Shown here: positions 8,668 through 17,383 of the stretch, in pieces
Numbering within the stretch: the stretch's first letter is position 1
How the letters are laid out: each line of letters begins with the position of its first letter
NCBI RefSeq assembly: GCF_017876115.1
Contig: NZ_JAGINO010000005.1
Coordinates: 186,001 to 250,000 of the forward strand
Length of the DNA stretch: 64,000 nucleotides
Direction of reading: 5' to 3'
Source of the DNA: Azospirillum picis
GTDB lineage: Bacteria; Pseudomonadota; Alphaproteobacteria; Azospirillales; Azospirillaceae
Program-made: the position numbers and the translations under genes
The notes under the pieces: model-generated
Databases searched by the model: none
What the model saw: only the letters and a program-made list of their open reading frames with translations
What the model was told of the DNA's origin: nothing

Positions 8668-9690
8668 TCAAGGCACCTCGCGGTTCAGGCGCAGGATCAG
8701 CGTCAGGAAGAAGGGGGCACCGATCAGCGCGGTGACCACGCCCAGCATCACCTCCTGCGGTGTCGGAATCAGGCGGATGGCCAGATCGGCCAGCGTCACC
8801 AGCACCGCGCCACCGAGCGCGCTCGGCAGCAGGAGGCGGCCCGGCTCATGGCCGACCAGCGGGCGCAGGAGATGCGGCACCACCAGCCCGACGAAGCCGA
8901 TGGAGCCGGAAACCGACACCGCCGCCCCCACCGCCGCGGCCGTGCCGCCCACCACCAGCAGGCGCAGCCGCAGCAGGTCGACGCCCAGGCTGCGGGCCGT
9001 GTCCTCCCCCAGCGACAGGGCGTCGAGCCCTCGCCCGGCCGCCAGCAGCATCCCGCCGCCGGCGAGGATGAACGGCAGCGCCAGCAGCGCATCGCCGGGC
9101 GTCCGGTCCTTCAGCGATCCCATCAGCCACAGCAGCATCTCGGTCACCGCATAGGGGTTGGGCGCGAGGTTCAGCGCCAGCGAGGTCAGGGCAACCGACA
9201 GGCTGGACAGCGCGATGCCCGACAGGATCAGCGTCAGGCTGCCGCCGTCCTGCGGTCCCGCCCGCGCCGCCACGGCCAGCAGGATGCCGGTGGCGGCCAG
9301 CGCCCCCGCCAGCGCCATGCCGGGCAGGGCCAGCGGCGACAGGGCCGCCAGCCCGAAATAGAAGGCGACCACCGCCCCCCGGCCGGCGCAGGAGGACACC
9401 CCGAGCAGTCCCGGCTCGGCCAGGGGGTTGCGCAGCAACCCCTGCAGGGCCGCCCCCGACAGGCCGAGCGCCGCCCCGACCTCGATCCCCAGCAGGACGC
9501 GGGGCAGGCGGATCTCGATCAGGATCGCGGCGATCCGGGGATCGCCGCCTCCCGCCAGCGCGGACAGCAGCTCCCCCGGGCCGAACGCGACAGACCCGAC
9601 GGACAGCCCAGCCAGCGCCGCCGCCAGCAGGAGCAGCCCGAGGGCCAGGGGAAGGGGGAAGGAGAAGCGCATGGCCTTACCCCTACTCAT
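8668..9690 (-). CDS. btuC: Cobalamin-type ABC transporter permease (BtuC/FecCD family)
   Basis: A 340-residue, very hydrophobic permease of the FecCD family with the expected ten-helix pattern. Diagnostic stretches are EIRLPRVLLGIEVGAALGLSGAALQG near residue 55 and GFVGLVVPHLLRPLVGHEPGRLLLPSALGG in the C-terminal third. It forms the inner-membrane channel with the downstream ATPase. The ATG at 9690 overlaps the end of the binding-protein gene by 8 nt. Substrate assignment to corrinoids comes from the riboswitch and the BtuB-type receptor in the same operon, not from the permease sequence itself. Confidence 0.9.
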   Translation of the reverse strand: MSRGKAMRFSFPLPLALGLLLLAAALAGLSVGSVAFGPGELLSALAGGGDPRIAAILIEIRLPRVLLGIEVGAALGLSGAALQGLLRNPLAEPGLLGVSSCAGRGAVVAFYFGLAALSPLALPGMALAGALAATGILLAVAARAGPQDGGSLTLILSGIALSSLSVALTSLALNLAPNPYAVTEMLLWLMGSLKDRTPGDALLALPFILAGGGMLLAAGRGLDALSLGEDTARSLGVDLLRLRLLVVGGTAAAVGAAVSVSGSIGFVGLVVPHLLRPLVGHEPGRLLLPSALGGAVLVTLADLAIRLIPTPQEVMLGVVTALIGAPFFLTLILRLNREVP

Positions 9691-10522
9691 GCAAAGCGGG
9701 CAGGCGGCGCAGCCCCTGGGCCAACGCCTCGGCCGCCTCCACCAGGATCCAGCCGCTGCAGATCCAGGTCCGGCCCGGCACTTCGACCGATGGCGTCGCC
9801 GCGGCGCGCGCGGTGAAGGCCGGGTGGGCGCCGAAGGCGCGGCGCAACGAACGGTCCGGGCTGTCGAAGAAGCTCGTCAACAGCAGGTCCGGCGGCGCCA
9901 TGACGAACTGCTCCAGGTCGTAGCCGGTCCAGCCGCGGCGACCGTCGGCGGTCGCGCGGTTGGCCAGCCCGTTGGCCTGCATCACCGCGTCGACGAAGGT
10001 GCCGGCCGCAGCGCTGCCGCCGCCCGGCCGCAGGTAGAGCGCCTCCCGCCCCGCTCCCGCCGCCTGTGCCCGCAGGACCGCCAGACGGGCGCGGGTCGCG
10101 GCGTTCAGCGCCTCGCCGCGGCCGGGATGGCCGAGCGCTTCGGCCACCATGCGCGTCGTCGTCTCCACCTCCCCGAAGCTCTCGACGAGCGGGATGCGGA
10201 CGACGCGGATGCCGAAGCGCTCGAGCAGGGCCATCGTCTTGTGGTCGCTCCAGGCATCGGCCAGCACCACCTCGACCCCGGCAGCGACATAGGATTCGGC
10301 GGCCGGCCGCAGCCGCGGATGACCGGCGGCTTCATCGGCCAGCAGCGAGAGCCAGCGGTCGCCGGCCTGCGGCGACAGCGCCGCGATCTGTCCGGGATCG
10401 GCCAGCGCCAGCAGGTACTGGTCGCCGCAGACGGTGGCCGACGCCGCCCGCGGGCCGGCAGCCCCGGCAACGGCGGGCGTCGCCGCCAGCAGGACCGCTG
10501 CCAGAAGGATCGGGCGGCTCAT
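9683..10522 (-). CDS. btuF: Cobalamin-type periplasmic binding protein (BtuF-like)
   Basis: A 279-residue exported protein: signal peptide at residues about 1-22 (MSRPILLAAVLLAATPAVAGA), then a type III helical-backbone binding fold (CGDQYLLALADPGQIAALS..., then VVLADAWSDHKTMALLERFGIRVVRIPLVESF). It would deliver a corrinoid to the BtuC-type permease. A much longer open frame runs upstream through the two preceding genes, but the real start is the ATG at 10522 with a signal peptide and an ATGA overlap with the preceding stop codon. The sequence is diverged from enterobacterial BtuF, so the assignment depends on fold and context. Confidence 0.85.
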   Translation of the reverse strand: MSRPILLAAVLLAATPAVAGAAGPRAASATVCGDQYLLALADPGQIAALSPQAGDRWLSLLADEAAGHPRLRPAAESYVAAGVEVVLADAWSDHKTMALLERFGIRVVRIPLVESFGEVETTTRMVAEALGHPGRGEALNAATRARLAVLRAQAAGAGREALYLRPGGGSAAAGTFVDAVMQANGLANRATADGRRGWTGYDLEQFVMAPPDLLLTSFFDSPDRSLRRAFGAHPAFTARAAATPSVEVPGRTWICSGWILVEAAEALAQGLRRLPALHE

Positions 10523-11127
10523 CCGCCGCACCGGAAACCGCGGCCTGCGCGATCCCGCGGATCGGGATCCAGCCCGAGGTAGCGCTGGCGGAAAGCGTCC
10601 CACATCGACAGGCGGGACCAGTCCGGCTCCTTCAGGATGCGGTCGCCCTCCCCGAGGAACGGGTTGGGGAAGACCATCGTCATCTGCTGCTCGCCGGCAC
10701 CGTTGAACAGGCGCAAGGCCCAACTCCGCGGGCCGCCGTCGCCCAGCACCCGGTACAGCTCCGCCCGGGCGGTGCGGCGGATGCGCGCCAGGTCCGGTGG
10801 GGTCGGGTTGCCCGGCGCGCCCCGGTGCGGCCCGATGCAGAGATGGAAATGCCAGGCGCCGAAATCGACGGTAAGATAGCCGTCGAACAGCGTGACCTTG
10901 CGCGGGGCATTGGGGGCGCGGATCTCGAAAACCGCCCCCTGGACCAGGCTGCCGAAGACGATGTCGCGCCACCACACCTCGAAGGCGTCCTTCAGCAGGG
11001 CGAACAGGAACTCCTGGCCGGTGGGCAAGGGAAAGATCTCGACCCTGCCGGTGCCCGGTTCGTCGGCGACGATGGGGAGCGCCGGAAAGGCCGGTGAGGT
11101 GGCGGTGGAACCGTGTGTGGATGTCAT
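10519..11127 (-). CDS. Uncharacterised protein inside the cobalamin uptake operon
   Basis: A 202-residue soluble protein without signal peptide or membrane segments. It has recognisable conserved-looking stretches: FLFALLKDAFEVWWRDIVFG, DFGAWHFHLCIGPHRG and GGPRSWALRLFNGAGEQQMTMVFPNPFLGEGD. A histidine pair (HFH) and the late cysteine could bind a ligand, but no known catalytic motif is evident. I do not recognise a characterised family. It sits between the BtuB-type receptor gene (15 nt away) and the BtuF-type gene (ATGA overlap), so it is cotranscribed under the B12 riboswitch. It may help handle the corrinoid or cobalt. Confidence 0.85.
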   Translation of the reverse strand: MTSTHGSTATSPAFPALPIVADEPGTGRVEIFPLPTGQEFLFALLKDAFEVWWRDIVFGSLVQGAVFEIRAPNAPRKVTLFDGYLTVDFGAWHFHLCIGPHRGAPGNPTPPDLARIRRTARAELYRVLGDGGPRSWALRLFNGAGEQQMTMVFPNPFLGEGDRILKEPDWSRLSMWDAFRQRYLGLDPDPRDRAGRGFRCGG

Positions 11128-11142
11128 GGCGGGATCTCCCGG

Positions 11143-13047
11143 TCAGAAGCGGGCGGACAGGCCGGCATAGCCGGAGCGGCCGGGCGTGGCGTGGCCGCGG
11201 ATCTCCTCGTAGCGGCGGTCGAACAGGTTCTCGACGCGCCCCTGTAGGGTCAGGTTCTCGGTCAGCGCGTAGGACAGCCGCAGGTCGGCGGTGAGGAAGG
11301 CGTCCGACTCCCCGCTGTAGCCGGCAGTGACGCCGCGGTAGCGCAGCCCCAGGCTGGCATGCGCGTCCGGCCTGAACCGCCAGCCGACGACGGCCGTGCC
11401 CTGGTGCAGCGGACGGCTGCGGATGCGCTCCCGGCTGTCGGCGTCGATCACGTCCTGCCAGGTGTAGGCGGCACGCAGGTCGATCGTGGCGGTCGGCCTC
11501 GCCGTCAGCTCCAGCTCCAGGCCGCGCGCCCTGGTGCGGCTGGTGTTGACGTAGCCGCCGCCGGAGCAGGCGCCGCCGGACGGTGGCGAGTAGACCCAAT
11601 CGATCTGGTCGCGGGTACTCGCCTGGAACCAAGTGGCGCCGGCGGTCAGCCCGCCGCCGAACAGCGACTGCTCGATCCCGGCATCCCAGCCGCGGCTGCG
11701 TTCGGGCCGCAGGTCGGAACGGCCGTAGCAGGGGTCGAAGCGCTCGTAGAGGGAGGGCGGCTGCCAGGCGGTGCCGTAGCTGGACCGCAGCGTGGTTCCG
11801 CTCGCCCCGACCGTGTAGGCGGCACCCAGGCGCCAGGTGCCCCTCCCGCCGAAAGCGCTGTGGCGGTCGCCGCGCAGCGTGGCGGACAGGTCGAGTGCCG
11901 GCAGCGGCGTGACGCCCGCCGTCGCAAAGGCGCCGCCGCGCCAGGTGTGGCTGTCCATGTCGGGAGCGAGGGGAGCGAAGCCGGGCGTGTGCTGCTGCAT
12001 GCTTTCGCGCGTGGCGTCGGCGCCGTAGCCGAGGGTGACGGTGTCGGACAGCGCCGCGGTGGCGCCATAGTCGAGCCGCGTCTTGTGGCCGTCGTAGGTG
12101 TCGTCCTTGGTCCCCTCCCCCCGGTACCGCCGGGTGACCAGGCTGTTGGCGATGCCGAAGCCATGGACCAGCCGTCCACCCAGGCTGTCGAGCCTGCCGC
12201 CCACGCGAACGAACCGCTCCGTTTCGTCGCGCGACCAATCGACGTCGCGGTCGTCGGCATCGTAGGTCAGGTGCTTGCGCTGGTAGCGGGCGGTGGCGTC
12301 GAGCCGCAACCCGTCCGTGGCCTGCAGCCCGATGCGGCCGGCGGCCGACCATTGGCGGAAGGGGTCCTTCTCCACCCCGCCGCGCTCCTTGCTGAAGTCC
12401 GAATAGCCGCCCGACCGCGTGCCGGCGAGCGACAGGCGGTAGTCGAGCCGGTCGTTGAGCCCGGAGACGGACGCATTGCCGCGCCAGGTGTCGTCGGCGC
12501 CATATTCGGCGCCGGCGGTTCCGGCGAGGGGTTCGGTCGGGCGCTTGGTGGTGATGTCGATCACCCCGCCGCCGGTGTCGGGGCCGAAGCGTCCCGGCTG
12601 GGGGCCGCGCAGCACCTCGATGCGCTCGATGTCGCCGGTGGCGAACTCGCCCATGGGATATTGCGACTGCGATTGGCTGGTGTCGCTCATCTCGATCCCG
12701 TCGATGAAGACGCGGGTGTTGCGCGGGCCGAGGCCGCGGATCGACAGGGTCTCCGCCCCGCCCGGCGCCTGCCGGCCCGACAGGGTGAGGCCGGGAACCA
12801 GCCGCAGGGCGTCGTCCAGCCGGTTGATCTGCTGCTGCCGGATCTCGTCGGCGGTGACCTCGCTCGCCGCGGCGGTCGCACGATCCTGCGCCACCTCCGC
12901 CGCCGTCGGGGCCGGGGCCGGGGCGCCGACCGGCAGCCGGTCCAGGCGGACCTCCTGCGCGTCCGCCGGATCGGAGGCCGCGCACAGGGCCGGCAGGAAG
13001 AGAGCCGGGGCGATGCCCCGAAACAAACTGATGATGCTGTTGCGCAT
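11143..13047 (-). CDS. btuB: TonB-dependent outer-membrane receptor, BtuB type
   Basis: A 634-residue outer-membrane receptor. It has a signal peptide (about 1-29), a short TonB-box-like EVRLDRLPVG, a plug domain with SGRQAPGGAETLSIRGLGPRNTRVFIDG and EVLRGPQPGRFGPDTGGGVIDITTK (about residues 75-170), and a 22-strand-type barrel ending in a terminal aromatic (SARF). The length matches BtuB (about 600-650) rather than larger siderophore receptors. It takes corrinoids across the outer membrane using TonB-ExbBD energy. It is the first gene of the operon, controlled by the cobalamin riboswitch about 310 nt upstream of the ATG. Confidence 0.92.
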   Translation of the reverse strand: MRNSIISLFRGIAPALFLPALCAASDPADAQEVRLDRLPVGAPAPAPTAAEVAQDRATAAASEVTADEIRQQQINRLDDALRLVPGLTLSGRQAPGGAETLSIRGLGPRNTRVFIDGIEMSDTSQSQSQYPMGEFATGDIERIEVLRGPQPGRFGPDTGGGVIDITTKRPTEPLAGTAGAEYGADDTWRGNASVSGLNDRLDYRLSLAGTRSGGYSDFSKERGGVEKDPFRQWSAAGRIGLQATDGLRLDATARYQRKHLTYDADDRDVDWSRDETERFVRVGGRLDSLGGRLVHGFGIANSLVTRRYRGEGTKDDTYDGHKTRLDYGATAALSDTVTLGYGADATRESMQQHTPGFAPLAPDMDSHTWRGGAFATAGVTPLPALDLSATLRGDRHSAFGGRGTWRLGAAYTVGASGTTLRSSYGTAWQPPSLYERFDPCYGRSDLRPERSRGWDAGIEQSLFGGGLTAGATWFQASTRDQIDWVYSPPSGGACSGGGYVNTSRTRARGLELELTARPTATIDLRAAYTWQDVIDADSRERIRSRPLHQGTAVVGWRFRPDAHASLGLRYRGVTAGYSGESDAFLTADLRLSYALTENLTLQGRVENLFDRRYEEIRGHATPGRSGYAGLSARF

Positions 13048-13354
13048 CGCACGCCACGTCCTGCTGCGGGCACGAACGCGCGGGACCGTTCGGAGAACCG
13101 CCCGTCAAGCGGAATCCCGGTCGCGCATCCGCACCCGGCCCGTATCGGGCCGTTGAACGGACGCTGCCCGAACGCCGGCCGCGGACGCAAAGCGCCCCTG
13201 AACCGGGTCATTCGATGACGACTGGCTGTTCGAAGGAGGTGGGTCCTCGGGACCCGCTTCGGAAACCGGCCGCGGCAACGTCGATGGACGCGTCACCACA
13301 ACGGGTTTCCCGCACCCACGGCACACCCCGACCGTAGGCAAAGTGACGCCGTCT
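13048..13354 (-). other. Long leader between riboswitch and btuB-type gene
   Basis: About 300 nt of transcribed leader separates the B12 box from the receptor ATG. It contains a perfect hairpin GGGTCC-TCG-GGACCC (13241-13255) but no T tract, so translational or Rho-dependent control is as likely as intrinsic termination. No convincing leader peptide was seen. Confidence 0.5.
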
Positions 13355-13545
13355 GCGGCAGGTCTCCTGGCTCGCGGGTCGTCATCGCTGCCGCCTTCCC
13401 GACCGGGTCCGAAGACCGCCGGCCAGTGGCCTGATGGCACCGACTCGCCGCTCACAGTTGCGGGGACAGCCACGGCTTGGATGGGGAAACCCCGTCCTTC
13501 CGTCGTTCCCTTTTAATCCCCTGGCCCAAGGCCGTGGGGAACCGC
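13355..13545 (-). promoter_or_regulatory. Cobalamin (AdoCbl) riboswitch
   Basis: On the minus strand the conserved core GCTGTCCCCGCAACTGTGAG lies at 13470-13451, CCACTG at 13429-13424, GGGAAGG near 13400, and the 3' B12 box AGCCAGGAGACCTGCC at 13372-13357. These are the hallmark elements of the cobalamin riboswitch aptamer in the right order. It would repress the downstream btuB-type operon when adenosylcobalamin is abundant. The 5' limit is approximate because the outer stem was not folded. Confidence 0.95.
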
Positions 13546-13634
13546 TGACGATGCCCATGGTGATAGAAGCGGCAGGCACGCTTGTCAATGGACAGCCGTC
13601 TCCACCGCAGGGCAATCGCATATGGCGATAATCG

Positions 13635-13657
13635 CCCTCTCCCGCCCCGGGAGAGGG
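13635..13657. repeat. REP-like palindrome between riboswitch promoter region and nifQ-like gene
   Basis: CCCTCTCCCG and CGGGAGAGGG form a perfect 10-bp stem with a 3-nt loop. It belongs to the same dispersed arm family as the elements near 7411, 19125, 33333 and 36911. Confidence 0.65.
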
Positions 13658-13740
13658 AGCCATAGGCGACAGCCGCGGTCTCCCCCGATCCCAGCCCTTC
13701 CGGCTGGCGGGGCGGCGACCGGGCCGCTATACCGGCAACG

Positions 13741-14436
13741 ATGCCCATCGCCACGAGAGAGCATGGCCGGATGATGACAGCGCACGCGCGCCTGATGGCC
13801 ATGTCGCGGCTGGACAGCACCGAGGACGCGCGCGACCTTTCCGGCATCCTGCTCCACCGGTGCAGCGCCGGTTCGGCCTGTTACAGCGAGGGGCTGGGAT
13901 TGACGCCGCAGGCCCTCGGCCGCCTGCTCGGCACCTGCTTCCCGGCGGCCGGGGCCGGCTGGACGCCGGGCACCTGCTTCGCCGCACACATGCGCCGGCT
14001 CGATGGTGGAGCTTGCCCCCGCTGCCGGAACCACCCGGCAGCCCTTCTCCCGGCCCCCATCCCGCCCCCGCCCCGCCTGCCGCGCGACGAGGAGGCCTTC
14101 CGCGACCTGCTGCTGCGCAGCCGCGACGGCACGTCGCCGCTGGCCCCGGCCCTCGCCAGCCTGATCGCCCGGGCCGCCGTGGAAAGCGATCATCTGTGGT
14201 GCAGCCTGGGGCTGGCCGAGCGGCCGCATCTGGCGGGCCTGCTCGCCCGCCATTTCCCGGCGCTGGCCGCAGCGAACACCGGCGGGCTGCGCTGGAAGCG
14301 CTTCTTCTACGAGCGCCTTTGGGCGGAAGGGCGGCCGGCCTCCTGGGAAACCATATGCGACGCCTGCGCCCATTACGGCGAATGCTACGGCGACGGGCAT
14401 GCTCCGCCATCGCGGGCGGCCACCCGCCGTCCGTGA
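13741..14436 (+). CDS. nifQ: NifQ-like molybdenum-insertion protein for nitrogenase cofactor
   Basis: A 231-residue protein matching NifQ, the Fe-S protein that supplies molybdenum for FeMo-cofactor assembly. The C-terminal block RWKRFFYERL followed by ICDACAHYGECYG is the family signature. NifQ normally has C-x4-C-x2-C-x5-C; here C206, C209 and C215 are present but the first position is Ser201. The N-terminal half carries extra cysteines (RCSAGSACYS, GTCF twice, CPRC). Start codons at 13741 or 13771 are both possible. No other nif gene is in the window, so it is an outlying nif gene. The replaced cysteine may alter cluster ligation or be compensated by another cysteine. Confidence 0.82.
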   Translation: MPIATREHGRMMTAHARLMAMSRLDSTEDARDLSGILLHRCSAGSACYSEGLGLTPQALGRLLGTCFPAAGAGWTPGTCFAAHMRRLDGGACPRCRNHPAALLPAPIPPPPRLPRDEEAFRDLLLRSRDGTSPLAPALASLIARAAVESDHLWCSLGLAERPHLAGLLARHFPALAAANTGGLRWKRFFYERLWAEGRPASWETICDACAHYGECYGDGHAPPSRAATRRP

Positions 14437-14505
14437 CCCTCCGCGCGCGCCCGATGCGGTGCGCCTGCCGCCTCGAACCGGCCGGCCAGCCAGGACGGAC
14501 CCGCG

Positions 14506-15510
14506 TCAGCCGGCGATGCCTGTCAGCAGCGCCTCGTGGAAGCGGTCGGGCGCCTCGATCTGCGGGGCATGGCCCAGGCCGGGGAACTCGACCAGACGGG
14601 CGCCCGGAATGGCCTTCGCCGCGGCGCGGCCAAGCTCCGGATAATCGCCCAGGCGCTTGGCGACCTCCTCCGGCGCACGGTTGGCGCCGGGGGCGGTGCG
14701 GTCGGTCTGCCCGATCATCAGCAGGGTCGGAACGGATATCCGGCCGAACTCGTGCACCACCGGCTGCGTGAAGATCATGTCGGAGGTCTGCGCCTGGTTC
14801 AGCGCGACGACGTCCCTCCCCGACCCCGCATACATTCCGGCCAGCATGGCGACCCAGCGGTCATAGTCGGGCTTCCACCCGCCGCTGTAGTAGAATTTCT
14901 GCTGATAGGCCTTGATGCTGTCGAAGCTGGTCTTCAGTTCGGTGCCGTAGAGCTGGTCGATGGTGGCATAGGGGACGCCGGCCGCCTGCCAGTCCTCCAG
15001 CCCGAGCGGGTTGACCAGCACCAGCCGTTCCACCGCCTGTGGATGGCTCAAGGCGAAGCGCGCGGCCAGCATGCCGCCCATGGAGTGGCCGACCACGATG
15101 GCACGCTCGACCCCCAGCGCCGCCAGCAGGCCCTTCGTGTTCGCGGCGAGCTGGTCGAAGCTGAACTGGTAGCCTCTCGGCTTGCTGGAAGCGCAGAAGC
15201 CGATCTGGTCCGGCACGATCACCCGGTAGCCGGCGCCGCCCAGCGCCGCGATCGTCCCCTCCCAGGTGGCGCCGCAGAAATTCTTGCCATGCAGCAGCAG
15301 CACCGTCCTGCCATTGGCCGCCACGGTCGGCGCCACGTCCATATAGGCCATCGACAGGCTCTGCCCTTGCGACTGGAAGGAGAAGCGCTGGACCGGGTGC
15401 GGGTATGCGAAACCCTCCAGCTCCGGGCCGTAGGCCGGTTGGGCCGCACCGGCCGGCAGGGCCGATGCCGCAAGCGTCAGCGCAAGGACGGAGAGGGTCA
15501 GGCGGTGCAT
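14506..15510 (-). CDS. Exported alpha/beta hydrolase
   Basis: A 334-residue protein with a signal peptide at 1-23 (MHRLTLSVLALTLAASALPAGA) and an alpha/beta-hydrolase fold. The oxyanion region is LLLHGKNFCGATWEGTIAAL, the nucleophile elbow is GHSMGG, a late acid lies in MIGQTDRTAP and the catalytic histidine in FPGLGHAPQ. It probably hydrolyses an ester, lactone or similar substrate in the periplasm. The open frame extends 47 codons further upstream, but the ATG at 15510 opens the signal peptide and is preferred. It is divergent from the GMC oxidoreductase gene. Confidence 0.9.
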   Translation of the reverse strand: MHRLTLSVLALTLAASALPAGAAQPAYGPELEGFAYPHPVQRFSFQSQGQSLSMAYMDVAPTVAANGRTVLLLHGKNFCGATWEGTIAALGGAGYRVIVPDQIGFCASSKPRGYQFSFDQLAANTKGLLAALGVERAIVVGHSMGGMLAARFALSHPQAVERLVLVNPLGLEDWQAAGVPYATIDQLYGTELKTSFDSIKAYQQKFYYSGGWKPDYDRWVAMLAGMYAGSGRDVVALNQAQTSDMIFTQPVVHEFGRISVPTLLMIGQTDRTAPGANRAPEEVAKRLGDYPELGRAAAKAIPGARLVEFPGLGHAPQIEAPDRFHEALLTGIAG

Positions 15511-15717
15511 CGTGGCGGGCTCCGAATGGTCGACGGTGCGGTGGTGCCGGAGGAGGCGCGGCCAAGCACGCTTCCCGCCCGTCCAACAGGGCGCCGCGCC
15601 GCAACGTCGCGGCGCCGGCATCGGAAATGCGCCGGCGCGGCGAGATTTCACTGGATCGTTCGCGTCGTCAGCAATCTAATCTGTCTGACAAATAAGAATA
15701 GGTACGGGAAGGAAGCG

Positions 15718-17355
15718 ATGGTGGACACGCTCGATTTCGGCAGCTTCGACTACGTCATCGTCGGCGGTGGAACGGCCGGCTGCGTGCTGGCCAACCGGCT
15801 GTCCGCCGATCCCGACGTGACGGTGCTGCTGCTGGAGGCCGGCGGCAAGGACAGTTGGGTGTGGCTGCATATCCCCGCCGGCTACCTGTTCTGCATCGGC
15901 AACCCGCGCACCGACTGGTGCTTCAGGACGGAATCCGAGCCCGGACTGAACGGCCGCAGCATCCACTATGCACGCGGCAAGGTGCTGGGCGGCTGCTCGT
16001 CGATCAACGGAATGATCGCCATGCGCGGCCAGGCGCGCGACTACGACGAATGGGCCGGCCTCACCGGCGACGATCGCTGGAGCTGGAAGGAGGTGCTGCC
16101 GGTCTTCAAGGGCAGCGAGGATTACTGGCGCGGCGCCGACGAGATGCACGGGGTCGGCGGCGAATGGCGCGTCGAGCGCCAGCGGCTGCGCTGGGACCTG
16201 CTCGACCGCTTCGCCGAGGCGGCCCACCAGGTCGGCATCCCGCACTCCGACGACTTCAACCGGGGCGACAATCTCGGCGTCGGCAGCTTCGAGGTGAACC
16301 AGAAGGGCGGCATCCGCTGGAGCGCGGCCAAGGCCTTCCTGCGCCCGGCGCTCAGTCGGCAGAACCTGAAGCTCGCGACCGATGCGTCGATCGACCGGCT
16401 GGAGATCGCCGACGGCCGCGTCACCGGTGTCCGCTTCACGGTCAAGGGCGAGCCGGCACGGGCGACCGCCCGGGTCGAGACGGTGCTGGCCGCCGGCGCG
16501 ATCGGCTCGCCGGCCATCCTGCAGCGGTCCGGCGTCGGCCCGGCGGAACATCTGCGGGCGCTCGGCATCCCGGTGGTTCTGGATGCGCCCGGCGTCGGCG
16601 GCAACCTGCAGGACCACCTGCAGCTCCGCATGGTCTACAAGGTCGACGGCATCATGACGCTGAACAAGCGGGCCGGCAGCCTGTTCGGCAAGGCGATGAT
16701 GGGGCTGGAATACGCCCTGTTCCGCCGCGGCCCGCTGACGATGGCGCCGAGCCAGCTCGGCGTCTTCGCCAAGTCGGGACCGGAGGCCGAGACCGCCGAC
16801 CTCGAATACCATGTGCAGCCGCTGTCGCTGGAGAAGTTCGGCGATCCGCTGCACGCCTTCGCCGCCTTCACCGCCAGCGTCTGCGACCTGCGCCCGGCCT
16901 CGCGCGGGACAGTGCGCATCACCGCCGCCGACCACCACGTCAATCCGGCCATCGCGCCGCGCTACCTGAGCCATCCGGCCGATCGCGCCAAGGCGGCCAG
17001 GGCGCTGGCGCTGACCCGGCGCATCGTCGCCCAGCCGGCGCTCGCCCCCTACCGACCGGAGGAATACAGGCCCGGCCCGGCCTTCCGGACAGAGGAGGAG
17101 CTGGCCCGAGCCGCCGGCGACATCGGCACCACCATCTTCCACCCCGTCGGCACCTGCCGCATGGGCCGGGCCGACGACGCGGCGGCGGTGACCGATCCGG
17201 AGTTGCGGGTGAAGGGCCTGCGGGGGTTGCGCGTCATCGACGCCTCGATCATGCCGACCCTCACCTCCGGCAACACCAACACGCCCACGGTGATGATCGC
17301 CGAACGCGGCGCCGCCCTGATGCGGGCGGAGCGCCGCGCGGCCCTGCGGGGCTGA
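15718..17355 (+). CDS. GMC-family FAD oxidoreductase (choline/alcohol dehydrogenase type)
   Basis: A 545-residue flavoenzyme. The dinucleotide fold VGGGTAGCVLANRLS lies near residue 13, the GMC signature RGKVLGGCSSINGMIAMRG near 84, a second GMC signature GAIGSPAILQRSGVGP near 260, and the C-terminal active-site pair in HPVGTCRMG and SGNTNTPTVMIAERGA. The family oxidises alcohol groups such as choline or aliphatic alcohols. The local neighbours do not include betaine genes, so a generic alcohol dehydrogenase is the safer call. The ATG follows GGGAAGGAAGCG, a strong ribosome-binding site. Confidence 0.9.
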   Translation: MVDTLDFGSFDYVIVGGGTAGCVLANRLSADPDVTVLLLEAGGKDSWVWLHIPAGYLFCIGNPRTDWCFRTESEPGLNGRSIHYARGKVLGGCSSINGMIAMRGQARDYDEWAGLTGDDRWSWKEVLPVFKGSEDYWRGADEMHGVGGEWRVERQRLRWDLLDRFAEAAHQVGIPHSDDFNRGDNLGVGSFEVNQKGGIRWSAAKAFLRPALSRQNLKLATDASIDRLEIADGRVTGVRFTVKGEPARATARVETVLAAGAIGSPAILQRSGVGPAEHLRALGIPVVLDAPGVGGNLQDHLQLRMVYKVDGIMTLNKRAGSLFGKAMMGLEYALFRRGPLTMAPSQLGVFAKSGPEAETADLEYHVQPLSLEKFGDPLHAFAAFTASVCDLRPASRGTVRITAADHHVNPAIAPRYLSHPADRAKAARALALTRRIVAQPALAPYRPEEYRPGPAFRTEEELARAAGDIGTTIFHPVGTCRMGRADDAAAVTDPELRVKGLRGLRVIDASIMPTLTSGNTNTPTVMIAERGAALMRAERRAALRG

Positions 17356-17383
17356 CGGCCCCGCAGGGCCGTCAGCGCGCGTC

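Noticed and set aside
9683..13108. Apparent 1141-residue fusion ending in a BtuF-like domain
   Set aside because: Only the last 279 residues are protein-like. The upstream part overlaps the unknown gene and btuB out of frame; a signal peptide and ATGA overlap fix the true start at 10522.
14536..15717. N-terminal extension of the GMC oxidoreductase frame
   Set aside because: The extension runs antisense through the hydrolase gene and lacks domain character. The ATG at 15718 has a strong ribosome-binding site and opens the FAD fold.
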